Of a stretch of 64,000 nucleotides of DNA, positions 22,343-33,689 are shown one piece after another. The DNA comes from Nyssa sinensis (Eukaryota; Streptophyta; Magnoliopsida; Cornales; Nyssaceae). Within the stretch, counting starts at the first letter, position 1. Each line of letters opens with the position of its first letter. The stretch spans positions 31,690,740 through 31,754,739 of the forward strand of contig CM018051.1 in the NCBI GenBank assembly GCA_008638375.1. Direction: 5' to 3'. A program made the position numbers and the translations under genes. Below the pieces are notes generated by a model. That model searched no databases and had not been told where the DNA came from. It worked only from the letters and a program-made list of their open reading frames with translations.

Positions 22343-23440
22343 TGTAACATGAATTAAACAGAATAAATAAACATTGTTATAATAATCAAAACAGAATAGA
22401 AATACAATATTGAATTTGAACAGAAACTCACTGTATTTGGAATTGAACAGAATGTAAATCCGAGCCTTTTGAAATTCACAATTTCCTTAAGACGAATTTG
22501 CTCCCTCTCGGTGCTCAAGGTGATGAGCAATCGTCTCCCAAGATAGAACGAATTTCGATTCTAAAGAAGCAGCACTTCTATCTTTAGAACCCTACGAACA
22601 CAACAATGGCAGCACTCGAACTAGACTTATACAGATTATGCAGAGAGAGAGAGATAATGCAATAAATCGGATGGAATGAAATGCAATGAAGGTCTGGTAT
22701 TTATAGGCTTCTTCATGACTGTTTGGTACAATCATGAAGGTTCAGTTGTGTCTGTTCATGGCGAACAGACACAGGAAAGATGACTGTTCAGTCAAACCAA
22801 CACCATTGCAAAACAACGGCGTTTAGGACTCCCAACGGTAACCGTACGCATGACGCAAAACGATAGCGTTTCGGAATCCGAATGGTAACTTAAACGCAAG
22901 TTTAAAACGACTGCGTTTTCTGGTTAGAAAATTTTAAATAAATTTTCTCCAAAAAGATATATACACAGCAAGCCCAAGCCCAGGCCCAGGCCCAGAACCC
23001 AGAACCCGAACCCGAGCTTGAGCCCGAGCTCGGCCCGGTTCGGTGCGGGGTGGCGGTGGCGGCGCGCACGCGCGTGTGTAGTGGTCCAAGCATTTGCTTA
23101 GGTCCTCTCTCTTCCACAAAAGTGGGGTGCCCCTTGGGGCCTAAACCCCACTCCAAGGTAGGTGTATATATACTAATAAAAAGCCTTGAACCCATCCTAT
23201 GTGGGACACAAGCTTTTTGCATAAGCTTCAACCTTTTGTTACCATTCCCAAGTGGTGATGTTTGGAGGTAATTTCTCATTCACTCCTTAATGGTTTTGAG
23301 CAACCCAATATTTAATCTTCATCTCCTCATAGAGGAGAACACATTCCCATGTGGACCCACTAAAATTAATTTGTGGGACCCACTTTAATTTTAGCTCAAA
23401 GTTAGCTATTTATTATGCTCAAACCCATTATTTTTCAACA
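22260..23440 (-). repeat. 3' LTR of the Copia element
   Basis: Runs TGTTGAAAAATAATGGG (23440) to ...CAGGCTAACA (22260) on the minus strand, 1181 bp. It has a TATA box CCTATAAATA at 22698-22707 and a long (AT)n run near 22306-22340. A GC-rich stretch (about 22972-23060) holds repeats of GCCCAG and GAACCC. Several AAACGNCGT-like motifs lie between 22800 and 22915. Confidence 0.85.
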
Positions 23441-23451
23441 ATCCCCCACAT
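23441..23451 (-). promoter_or_regulatory. Polypurine tract of the Copia element
   Basis: ATGTGGGGGAT on the minus strand lies immediately before the LTR start TGTTGAAAAA. Confidence 0.85.
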
Positions 23452-24081
23452 GAATGAAATTGACTGAAAGTAATGCAAATGATATGCAGACACTAGTTCG
23501 AGTATAGTGAAAAGGTTACTGCATTGGGTTAAGTAGCCTATTGGCTTTGAACTTGCCCTAGTGAACGACTATCAGATTTACATAGCTAATCAGTAGACAT
23601 GAGGTCTTTGAACTGTCAGCCGTTTGTGTAAACCAAGACAATAGAAATCACACAGTACCCTTTCGGGCATAGTTGGTTCTCACGTTTGTGTTCATTTTGG
23701 CCTTGAACACCTCTTGGTCCTGTGAGTGTTTTAGAGAATTCAGCCTTTCAAATTCTCATAGAAGCGGCCCCTTCTTACTCACATAGGTGATTTCTATAAA
23801 GAGTATCTTGCAATACCCTACTTGGACATCTTTCCAAGATATAGAGATCATTAAAAGCGTAACTTATCCTTGGTTCTCACGACAGATGTGCACTGTCTCA
23901 TCATAGGAATGGTTAGGAGTAAATATCTCCTCAGTGCGTACTGAGTTGTTTCATAGTTCGGTTGGCCCTTTGAACCTAGATCTTGGGATCTCCAGTCAAC
24001 TAGGTTAGGTTGCCACTATGACAACTCTTGTTTAGACATAGGCTTTAAACCCATTCCCATCGATGAACTTTCCACTTGCTC
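23452..24081 (-). other. Copia 3' untranslated region
   Basis: No ORF of note. The first ~80 bases after the RNase H stop still read as the usual copia tail (GMGLKPM) in frame. The rest is non-coding sequence leading to the polypurine tract. Confidence 0.6.
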
Positions 24082-24969
24082 TTATGTTAGGCCTTTTGTA
24101 AGTGGATCCGCAATATTATCTTTTGACCTTACATAGTCAATGGTGATAATTCCATTCGAGAGCAATTGTCTAACGGTATTATGTCTTCGACGTATGTGTC
24201 GTGACTTACCGTTGTACATATGACTTTGTGCCCTTCCAATTGCTGATTGACTATCACAATGGATACAAATAGCGGGCATTGGTCTTGACCAATTTGGAAT
24301 ATCCTCTAAGAAATTGTGAAGCCATTCGGCTTCTTCTCCAGCTTTATCTAAAGCAATGAATTCAGATTCCATTGTAGATCTAGCAATACATGTTTGTTTG
24401 GAGGATTTCCAAGACACAGCTGCACTTCCTAGAGTAAAAACATATCCACTTGTGGATTTGGTGTCTTTTGAATCAGATATCCAATTAGCATCACTATACC
24501 CTTCAAGGACAGCTGGATATCTCGTGTAGTGCAGTCCATAATTTTGGGTATATTTTAAATATCGCAAAAGTCTTATTATTGCTTTCCAGTGATTGTTTCC
24601 TGGACTACTCGTAAATCGACTAATCTTACTCACTGAATATGCCAAATCAGGTCGAGTGCAGTTCATTACATACATTAAGCTGCCTATTATACGAGAATAC
24701 TCTAATTGAGATATGCTTTCTCCAATATTTTTAGCAAGATGAAGACTTACATCCATTGGTGTTTTTACAGGATTTATGTTATATTTCTTGAACTTATCAA
24801 GTAATGTTTCAATGTAATGAGATTGAGATAACACAAGTCCATCAGACATTCTAGAAATTTTCATTCCTAAAATAGTGTTTGCGACACCTAAGTCTTTCAT
24901 ATCAAATCTATTGAATAACATTTGTTTTGTAGCATTTATCATATCAATGGTGCTACCTAAAATTAGCAT
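24082..24969 (-). pseudogene. Copia RT C-terminus and RNase H
   Basis: Open for 295 codons after the stop at 25000-25002. It starts at MLILGS, just after YVDD, which lies in frame upstream. RNase H motifs: [55 protein letters not shown] and [11 protein letters not shown]. It ends at TAA where relatives usually continue with Arg. The enzyme degrades RNA in the RNA-DNA hybrid. It cannot be translated from the element start because of upstream stops. Confidence 0.88.
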
Positions 24970-24999
24970 ATCATCAACGTAAAGACATAAGATGACATA

Positions 25000-26289
25000 T
25001 CATTTTTGAGTGGTTTTGACATATACACATTTGTCACATTCATTGATCTTGAATCCATTTGACATCATTACATTGTCAAATTTCTCATGCCATTGTTTTG
25101 GTGCTTTCTTTAATCCATAGAGGGATTTGACAAGCTTGCATACTTTCCTTTCTTGTCCAGAAGCAATAAACCCTTCGGGTTGTTCCATATATATTTCTTC
25201 ATCTAACTCACCATTTAAGAAAGCAGTTTTCACATCCATTTGATGTATTTCTAATCCATTTAAAGCTGTTATCGCAATCAACATCCTAATGGATGTGATT
25301 CTAGTAACTGGTGAGTAAGTATCGAAATAATCTAATCCTTCCCTTTGCTTATAGCTTTTGACAACAAGTCTTGCTTTATATTTCTCTATTGACCCATCAG
25401 CTTTCATCTTCTTTTTAAAGATCCATTTGGACCCTAATGGTTTGGAACCAGGTGGAAGATCCACTAATTCCCACGTATGATTTTGCATGATGGATTCAAT
25501 TTCACTATTGATTGCTTCTTTCCAATACGAAGCTTCAGGAGAGGACATTGCTTCCTTGAACGTTTGAGGATCATTTTCCAACAAATATGTTAGAAAATCA
25601 GGTCCAAAGGACGTTGATTTCTTTGCTCTGTTGCTACGTCTAGGTTCATCAATTATAGACTTTTGGTCTATACTTTCATGATTATTACAAACTGTTGCTT
25701 CTAGAGGCCTTTTCTGTAAACTTGATTCATGTGTCATGTTATAAGGAAATACATTTTCAAAAAATGAAGCATCCCTTGACTCAATAATTGTATTAACATG
25801 CACATCAGGAATCTCAGATTTATGCACAAGAAATCGATATGCACTACTGTTATTTGCATAACCAATGAATACACAATCAATGGTTTTTGGTCCTATCTTA
25901 ACCTTTTTAGGTTTAGGAACTGCCACTTTAGCTAGACACCCCCACACTCTTAAGTATTTATAGCAAGGTCTATGACCTTTCCATAATTCATAAGGTGTTT
26001 TATGAGTTTTTTTATGAGGTACTTTGTTTAGAATATAATTAACGGAAAGCAAAGCTTCCCCCCACAAATTCTGGGGTGAACCAGAACTTAATAACATAGC
26101 ATTCATCATCTCTTTTAATGTTCGATTTTTGCATTCAGCAATACCATTAGATTGAGGTGAATAAGGAGTGGTAGTTTGGTGAATGATTCTATTTTCTGAA
26201 CAGAACTCCTCAAATGGTGATTCATATTCACCACCTCTATCACTTCTTATTGCCTTGATCTTTTTGCTAAGTTGATTCTCAACTTCATT
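25000..26289 (-). pseudogene. Copia integrase C-terminal half and reverse transcriptase
   Basis: A 435-codon frame, of which the first few codons belong to the inserted LTR. Integrase D and E lie in RSDRGGEYE and SPQSNGIAECKNRT, followed by WGEALLSVNYILNKVPHKK. RT follows with WIFKKKMKADGSIEKYKARL, GLDYFDTYSPVTRITSIRML and MDVKTAFLNGELDEEIYMEQ. A TGA at 25000-25002 stops translation eight codons before YVDDML. The domain is split from its N-terminal half by the solo LTR 26290-30214. Confidence 0.88.
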
Positions 26290-26581
26290 TGTCACGACCC
26301 GAAACACACCCCGTGCGGATTACCGGATCGCGACCGCCGCCCCGAGACCCGAAGGCCCCGAGACAAGGCTTGCATCTACAGCGGTATCGAATAGATGTGC
26401 TACACATGATTGCGGAAGCGTGAAAAATTTTTTCATTTCTTTTCTCATTTTTAAATTAGGCACATCCGTCCGATACTGCTGTTTCCATACATAGCATACA
26501 TGGTTACACATTCAGAGTATAACTAAAACTTAAAAACTTCATACATTAATATAATACATACTCGGTTGCCCTGAGGGCCTA

Positions 26582-27849
26582 TTACATATTCTTACTCTGT
26601 CTATTAATACAAAACGTACTACTAATGTTCATAGGTTCTTCAAAAGAACTACTTAAACATATCCTTCCAAAAACAGCTAGACTCATCGTCGTTGTCCTTA
26701 AGACCCTGTCTGCTGCATTACCTGAAAGGGGGGTCCGAACAAAGTCCGGGTAAGCTAATCTAAGCTTGTGAGCAATTCCAGTGTTCGTCATGGGGTTTTC
26801 AATTAGCAGTGGTTTTTAGTACATAAGAGTTGTAAAACATTCACTGCCAATTGCTTATACAATTTAGAATACAGAGTACATGCATTCTTAAAACAGATAG
26901 CTTTGAAACATTTAAAGTATTCAAGCTAAACTCGTACTTCGATAAATAGAGTATATAACTCAAAACATATGCATTTCAAATAACTTGAAAACATTTAAGA
27001 TATTCAAGCAAAACTCGTACTTCGATAAATAGAGTATATAACTCAAAACATATGCATTTCAAATAACTTGGAAACATTTAAGGTATCCAAGTAAAACTCG
27101 TACTTCGTCAAATAGAGTATATCACTCAAAACATATGCATTTCAAATAGCTTGGAAACATTTAAGATATCCAAGCAGAACTCGTACTTCATCAGATAAAG
27201 TATATAAACTTTAAATCACATAAATATGTATTTGAAAATGAGGGTAAAACCTGCTTTCATTTCCAAAATCACTTTGTCATCTTTTCTCTTTAATTAGGTG
27301 GAATCTGTTTCGAACCAGACTCCCATTTTACTGCCAATACTGTCGATCTCATTTGCCTGGGGGATTAGATCCTGCTACCGGGCATTTACTGTTGAATCCC
27401 AAAGGATTTCAACCTTCATAGGGGGTGGTACTTAGTACCGTTTATCTTGTAAAACATTTATCACATAACTTCTTCAATAGATACTTTCATGAATATTTAA
27501 AAACATGAAATGTATAATTTCTACAATAGGACTTCAAATACTTGTAACTATCAAATTCAGGATATTTAACATAATTTGGCATTTAAAACTTTAGACATGC
27601 TGAAATATGTTTTTAAGAAAACTATGATAGATACCAATCACTGAGCATGTCATAATAGAGTTATAAAACAGTACTATTAAAAGCTGAATCATGTAAATAC
27701 TGAGTTTGAAACTTCAAATACTTCACATCTTTGAACTTAAAACTTTTTCAAATCCATGGAGTTAAATCTCCAATTCAAACACAGGGTTACTCACCTTGAT
27801 TCTTTAGGGTTAGTGCTAAAAATGCGCTTTCCCACTTTCCTTGTAGTTC
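26582..27849 (-). pseudogene. Exons 2 and 3 of the long-LTR spliced ORF (26290 copy)
   Basis: Candidate exon 27795-27849 lies between an AG acceptor (TTGTTCTTAG) and a GTGAGTAACC donor, and is open for 18 codons (start ELQGKWESAFLAL). The final exon starts at 26721 after CCCTTTCAG and reads GNAADRVL, staying open to 26582. Phase and order equal those of the complete ORF at 55603-56389. No convincing first exon was found, so this copy is probably incomplete. Confidence 0.4.
26901..27235. repeat. ~83-bp tandem array, four copies
   Basis: Units start near 26901, 26984, 27067 and 27150 and contain ACTCGTACTTCGATAAATAG and CAAAACATATGCATTTC. The array lies between the two exon-like segments of this LTR, that is, inside the predicted intron. 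Confidence 0.85.
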
Positions 27850-28837
27850 CTAAGAACAATTCATAAACACCTCATCAACTTCACATTCATTGTAATATCA
27901 TCTCGATATTCCTTAACTTATGCTTAAATCGTATTAGATCCTAAAACGATTTCACAATTTCATAGGTACTTAATTTAACTCGTACTTGTAACCTATGACA
28001 TAATTTAATGTATTAGAAATTGAATTTATTTCAATTTATACTCTTCTGGGAGTTCCATTAACTTTAATTTAAAGTTATTTATTTGACATGTTTGCGTGTC
28101 GTGTCTTTTCGTATTTCGTTTCTCGTATTTGCCTTAGTATTAGTACTTTTGGCATTACTCTAATTTATAGTCATCTAACAGATGCTATTCATCAAATTTT
28201 ATGTCTTTTTATTTTAGACATTTCTTTTGGTCGAATAGACTCTACCATTGAGTCCGGAGTGTCGAAGAAAGTCAATTTAGACCTTCTCTGATTTCATTTT
28301 GGCTTTAGGGGTACCAGGGGTATTTTGGTCTTTTTACCCCTTTACGTGTCTTTATTTTTCGGGACTCCATTTCGTGTTGTGGACCTTACCATTGGACTCA
28401 GAAGGTCCAAGATAGTAAGAATATACTAATAACTTGTAAATTTTGGTCAATGGGTATTTTGGTCATTTACCCCTTACGTGTATTTATTTTTTCAGGCCCC
28501 GTCTCGTAAAACGGACCCTAACATTAGTCTCAGAATGTCCAAAATAGTAAAATTACACTATTCATATGTTTAATTTGGACTTCGTTTGCTCTATTTATGC
28601 CACAAGGGCAAAATAGTAATTTAACCTCATTTATTAAATAATTAAATTAATTATTTAATTATTTAATTATTTTTCTAGGGGCTTAATTGCATAAACTTCT
28701 CATTAGTTGGGCCACAGTACAATTTCATAAAACAGGTGGGGGTCAATTTCTAAATACCAAAAATTCTGGTCTGAACCAGTTGGTTCAGTCCCTTTTTAAG
28801 TGAACCGGTCCGGTTTACACGGTTCATTGCGTTATGC

Positions 28838-28856
28838 TGACGTCATGATGACGTCA
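28838..28856. promoter_or_regulatory. Paired TGACGTCA palindromes
   Basis: TGACGTCA at 28838-28845 and again at 28849-28856, starts 11 bp apart (about one helical turn). The related LTR 53042-56793 has the same pair with the same spacing at 54735-54753, in the opposite orientation as expected. TGACG repeats are bZIP/TGA-factor sites, as in as-1-like elements; binding here is inferred. Confidence 0.5.
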
Positions 28857-30214
28857 GCCCTAATGTTTTATTTTAAAACATGGCTCAAAACGGCGTCGTC
28901 TAATTAATTCGGTGGCAAGCCCAGAGGCTGCCACCTGTCCGAGTTGACTCAGCCACATTTAAAGGCCGAGTTGACCCGTCTTCTTCTTCCCCACGAGACC
29001 TCCCTGTAACCCTAATTCCCGTTTTCCATTTCTTTCTATTTCGTGCAGTTTGGATCCATGGATCCTTACTGTTTTGATTGCAAAATGTTCCTAATGTACA
29101 AACGACCAACTTGGCATTAATTTGAGGCTTCGAATATGGCTTAAACACTCGGTTTAAGCCATGATAACCAGAACTGTAACTCCATGGTTAACGCTTATTT
29201 CTTGATGGTTTTTCATGGAATTTGGCTTGTTTTGATCCTCTATTCATGAGGTTTCATTCCCCATTCGTGAAAATGGATTTAACACAGAGTTTAGGGGTTT
29301 GGTTCCCAAACCCGTAACCTGCAAGTCACCATATGGGGTCCATTTCTTATGATTTTTGGTCGCGGCTAAGTATTTTTAACATGCTCATAATGTCTACTTT
29401 AAGCCTTGATAAGCCAAATCAAGCTTAAAGGAAGTTGATCCAGACCTGCCATGGGCAAGGTCTTCAATGGTTGTCCTAACTGGGTTTCGTGTTTTTAGGT
29501 GGTTTGAAGCTCAAAATCCATAGGTAAACAAGTCTAAATATGTTCTACGTATCATATATATAAAATGAAAGCTTTAAATCAGTTTATACATAGAGAAATT
29601 CTAGAGAGAGAATTTCAAAGGTTTTGGTGGGTTCACCTTTCACCACTGTTTTTCTCCCTTTCTTCTTGCTTTGAATCCTTCCTTAGCTTCTCAGTTTCTC
29701 CCTTGTTTGATTTATTTCGTAGGAGAACAACATGCTTGCATGTTTTGGTTTTAAAGAAAGAGTAGCCGACCTCTCTCTCTCCTCCATTCTCTTCCTCTCT
29801 CTCTCTCTCTCTCTAATTCATAGCCCTACTCTAGACCTCCCATCTCATAAATTTTGTTTTTTTTCTTTTTTCTTCTTTGCATTAAATTTTACAAGATATT
29901 TATATATATAATATATACATATATATACATATACACATATAAGACAACACACACACACACACACACCAGCCGACACACACACACACCCTTTCACACACTA
30001 TTCACACTTTCTACTTTATTCATCTACATGCATACATACATGTTTCCTTATACATACATGTATACTTCACTTTATACTTATATATATATTATTTAATTAA
30101 TATATATATAACATTCTTTACTTTAATTAATTAATAATTAAATTAATTAATTAATTTTTGTAAATTTTCGTAATACGTGTCATACGACCCGGTATCCCGG
30201 GTCGAGATATTACA

Positions 30215-30954
30215 TCATTCTTGTAATGTTTGAACATTTCTATAGCCTCATCTTTGCTTCTTAGCAAATACACATAACAATATCTAGTGCAATCATCAAT
30301 AAAAGTAATAAAATACTTTTTTCTCCCTATAGTTTGCACAAACTTTAAGTCACAGATATCGCTATGAATTAAATCTAGAGGTTCAGTACTTCTTCCAACA
30401 GAATGGAAGGGTACTCTTGTCAATTTAGATTCCACACAAGTCTCACATTTGTGATTAGGATTAATATCAAATTTAGGCAAAAATTCTAAGTTAATTAATC
30501 TATGTAAAGTATCATAATTAACATGTCCTAATCTAGCATGCCAAATATTTGAAGACTCAAGCAAGTAAGAAGAAGAAGCATTATGATTATTATTAATAGA
30601 TTTCGGTACAATAGTCATAACATTCATCTTAAACAGCCCCTCACTCAAATAACCCTTTCCCACAAACATCTCATTCTTAGTGAGCACAAATTTGTCAAAC
30701 ACAAAGACTAATTTGAAGCCATTCTTGCTAAGCAATGATCCAGAGACTAAGTTTTTGTGAATGTCAGGCACATGAAGCACATTGTCGAGGGTGAGTTCTT
30801 TGCCAGATGTCATTTTCAGTATCACCTTTCCACTTTCTTCCACTTTGGAACTCGAAGAATTACCCATGAAGAGTTGTTCTTCGTGCTCAACAGGTTTGTA
30901 GGTAGAGAACATCCATTTGTTTGAGCAAATGTGGCATGTAGCCCCAGTGTCTAC
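30215..30954 (-). pseudogene. Copia protease, GAG-pre-integrase and integrase N-terminus
   Basis: The protease active site VDTGATCHI follows directly after a TAG (30955-30957) in a position where relatives have Trp. Downstream are a typical copia mid-protease segment (LTLDNVLHVPDIHKNLVS), the GAG_pre-integrase zinc finger (HARLGHVNYDTL, then HKCETCVESK) and the first catalytic Asp in HSDICDLKF. The frame runs to the 26290-30214 insertion, where integrase continues on the other side. Confidence 0.85.
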
Positions 30955-31635
30955 CTACCATTCCTTGGGGTTTCGTACCAAGTTACATTCGGATACAACA
31001 GCGGAAAGATTCATCTCACCAACATCAACTGAAAGCCTATCACATTCTGTCATGTTTGCTTGAGCATTTGGTTTCCTTGAGTTCTTAGGTTTGCGACAGT
31101 CCTTTAAGCGATGTCCTTGCTTACCACAGTTGTAGCATTTCCCTTTGAACTTCTTAGAAACTTGAGAAGGACCCTCTCCTTCACGCTTCCTTTTATTCTT
31201 TGAGCCTTGTTCAACAACATTTGCCTTAGCCCCCATGGAATGATTTCCATTTTTCTTTTCAGACCCTCGGTTGTCTTCTTCAATTCGTAGTCTCACTATC
31301 AATTCTTCAAGATTCATCTCTTTGCGTTTGTGCTTGAGATAATTCTTAAAGTCTTTCCATGATGGTGGCAATTTCTCAATCACAGCAGCCACTTGAAATG
31401 AGTCACTTAGAGACATTCCTTCAGCATGGATGTCATGGAGGATCACTTGTAGATCTTGAACTTGGCTTATCACCTTTTTATGGTCTACCATTTTGTAGTC
31501 AAGAAATTTACCAACTATGAATTTCTTCATGCCAGCATCTTCAGTTTTGTATTTCTTGTCTAAAGATTCCCATAGTTGCTTTGTTGTTTTGATTGAATAA
31601 TATACATTATATAATGTATTATCCAATCCATTCAA
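30955..31635 (-). pseudogene. Copia gag, 5'-truncated
   Basis: 226 codons from LNGLDNTLYNVYYSIKTTKQ to EW-stop. UBN2-type gag core (LWESLDKKY, FQVAAVIEKLPPSWKDF) and a CCHC zinc knuckle CYNCGKQGHRLKDC. The initiator and first ~60-100 residues are missing because the sequence switches at 31636 to inverted LTR. The first codon in the frame here is TTG, not a true start. Confidence 0.85.
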
Positions 31636-32313
31636 CTCGGGTTCGGGTTCGGGTTCTGGGTTCTAGGCCTGGGCCTGGGCTTGGGCTTGCTGTGCATATA
31701 TCTTTTTGGAGAAAATTTATTTAAAATTTTCCAACCAGAAAACGCAGTCGTTTTAAACTTGCGTTTAAGTTACCATTCGGATTTCGAAACGCTGTCATTT
31801 TGCGTCATGCGTACGGTTACCGTTGGGAGTCCTAAACGCCGTCGTTTTACGATGGCGTTGGTTTGACTGAACAGTCATCTTTCATGTGTCTGTTCGCCAT
31901 GAACAGACACAACTGAACCTTCATGACTGTACCAAACAGTCATGAAGAAGCCTATAAATACTAGACCTTCATTGCATTTCATTCCATCCGATTTATTGCA
32001 TTCTCTCGCTCTCTGCATAGTCTGTATAAGTCTAGTTCGAGTGCTGCCATTGTTGTGTTCGTAGGGTTCTAAAGATAGAAATGCTGCTTCTTTAGAATCG
32101 AAATCCGTTCTATCTTGGGAGACAATTGCTCAGCACCTTGAGCACTGAGAGGGAGCGAGTTCGTCTTAAGGAAATTATGAATTTCACAAGGCTCGTATTT
32201 ACATTCTGTTCAATTCCAAATACAGTGAGTTTCTGTTCAAATTCAATACTGTATTTCTATTCTGTTTTGATTATTATAACAGTGTTTATTTATTTTGTTT
32301 AATTTGTGTTACA

Positions 32314-32356
<43 letters not shown>

Positions 32357-32400
32357 TATACATATATGTATTTATTCTCAGTATCTAATTCAGGATAACA
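31636..32400 (+). repeat. Inverted partial LTR of the Copia element
   Basis: Reverse complement of 22260-23016 with scattered differences. It starts CTCGGGTTCGGGTTC and ends CAGGATAACA at 32400, the same U5 terminus as the left LTR. The join to gag shares only TCAA with the LTR sequence that should precede it. The first ~424 bp of the LTR are absent. A TATA box CCTATAAATA at 31951-31960 points outward to the right. Confidence 0.88.
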
Positions 32401-33689
32401 AATTTTTATAAAAGACAAAATGATATATTATATAATTCATTTTCTTTTCAACAAAATCAGGGATTCACTGTTTGAAAAAAAAAAAAAAAGATGCTTAAAA
32501 GTCATATAGACTATTTACCAGACAAAAAAACACGTCTGAGTAATTGTTGAAAAAAATCACAGAGACTGTTTACCAGACTCATTATTTTTTTTTAATGTTA
32601 CTCTTTTTTAGTCGGAAGCTTTCCATCCTTAATTATTTGTTAAGAACTTGAGATTAAGAAAATTGAACATAAAATTAAAAGATACCTTATAGTCTTATTT
32701 ATCAGTTGTAAATCTTCAAAATTGAATACGATTAGGAGTTGTGAAAATTTTCTTTTTCTAAGTACTCATAGAACTCGATTTTGATTTGAATTTGTCTAAT
32801 CATTATGATAATATTATGTCATGTATAATTAAAAATGATAAATTGTGAAAGGTATACGGGCAAAGAGCTTGAAGAAAGTCCTAATAATTTGAACAAGAGC
32901 TTAGCTAATTAAGAGGAGAAAATATCATAACATTTTATTGGTATGCAAAAATGTAATACGATAAAAGATGTTGACAATAAATGTTAAGGGTCATGCGTGT
33001 TAAGAGACGAGGGCGACAAAAAAAAATTTGATAGAAGTAATTAAAAAAGATATGATAATTTGTGAAGAATAATGACGAGATATAATTATTGTAAACGATT
33101 TCAGATAATTAAAATAATGCTTTATTTGGTAGAGTTGAGTTGTATCTATAAAAAAAAAAGAAAGTTAACGATAAATATATTTGTGATAATCTATTGAATT
33201 TTGTGGAACATTGAATCGATAAAAAAATGATAAAAGGAAAATCCTTAAAGCTATCATTTTCAGGTTATAATTTGCTTAAATGTAGTCATTGAACTAATGG
33301 TGTGCTTGTTGGTTACCTTTACAGATTACACTATAAAAGGAAAACAAGAAAAATCACATATCAGAAAAATAGGGCAAAGGTGTCAAAGCGTCTCTCTCTC
33401 TCGCAGCTCTCATAAAATGTCATACATGGCGGGTGTTAGAGGAAGCACTAGCAATAGCAGATGGTATTTTGTAGGGTAAATTATATTAATTTTTTATGAG
33501 ATTTTTGATAATTATATATATATATATATATTTTAAGATTTCTGAAATTATATTAATTTTCTTTTCAATTCAATTTTTTAAAAATAACAAAAAAAAAAAA
33601 TCGTTGAAAATGAGGATACAAACTATTTTGAATTTTTGAAAATGAGGGGCGCTAATTAAACATTAAAAAACTTTAATATGTAAAATAAT
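32401..33689. other. AT-rich intergenic flank
   Basis: No gene recognised. Includes A-runs, an (AT)n run at about 33512-33532 and the second copy of a dispersed repeat (32502-32641). A 60-codon ORF near 33297 has no recognisable feature. Confidence 0.6.
32502..32641 (+). repeat. Dispersed repeat, copy 2
   Basis: Same orientation as the copy at 11675-11816, including the internal duplication ACTATTTACCAG / ACTGTTTACCAG. It lies 101 bases right of the Copia end. Confidence 0.6.

Larger units (their letters stand above)
26290..30214 (-). mobile_element. 3.9-kb solo LTR inside the Copia integrase
   Basis: TGTCACGACCCGAAAC (26290) to GAGATATTACA (30214), flanked by TCATT at 26285-26289 and 30215-30219. 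Integrase reads through once the insert and one TCATT are removed. No internal region, PBS or PPT adjoins it, so it is a solo LTR left by LTR-LTR recombination. It is a diverged relative of the LARD LTRs, forward sense minus. In forward order: AT/CA-rich start (29850-30150), GA-rich leader (29769-29815), paired TGACGTCA, three GGACTC modules (28310-28610), exon-like segments 27795-27849 and 26582-26721, and an ~83-bp tandem array between those two. Confidence 0.88.
22260..32400 (-). mobile_element. Ty1/copia element with an inverted, partial second LTR
   Basis: The minus strand carries, in order, gag (truncated), protease, integrase, RT and RNase H, which is copia order. A complete LTR (22260-23440) lies after RNase H. 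Upstream of gag there is no normal 5' LTR. Instead, at 31636, gag is joined to ~765 bp of the same LTR in the opposite orientation. The inserted DNA therefore ends in the U5 terminus on both sides (…TAACA). Flanks are ATTTT on the left and AATTTT on the right, a possible but weak target duplication. Stops in protease, RT and after RNase H make it dead. Confidence 0.8.

Noticed and set aside
22902..23279. 125-codon ORF in the Copia LTR
   Set aside because: Lies across the GC-rich LTR promoter region, is antisense-ambiguous and Gly/Ser low complexity, with no domain; the inverted arm does not preserve it.
28900..29148. 82-codon minus-strand ORF in the 26290 LTR
   Set aside because: Lies in the LTR leader, has no counterpart at the same place in the LARD LTRs, and shows no domain.
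29854..30096. 80-codon ORF in the 26290 LTR
   Set aside because: It consists of (TA)n and (CA)n microsatellite translation (runs of Tyr/Ile/His/Thr).
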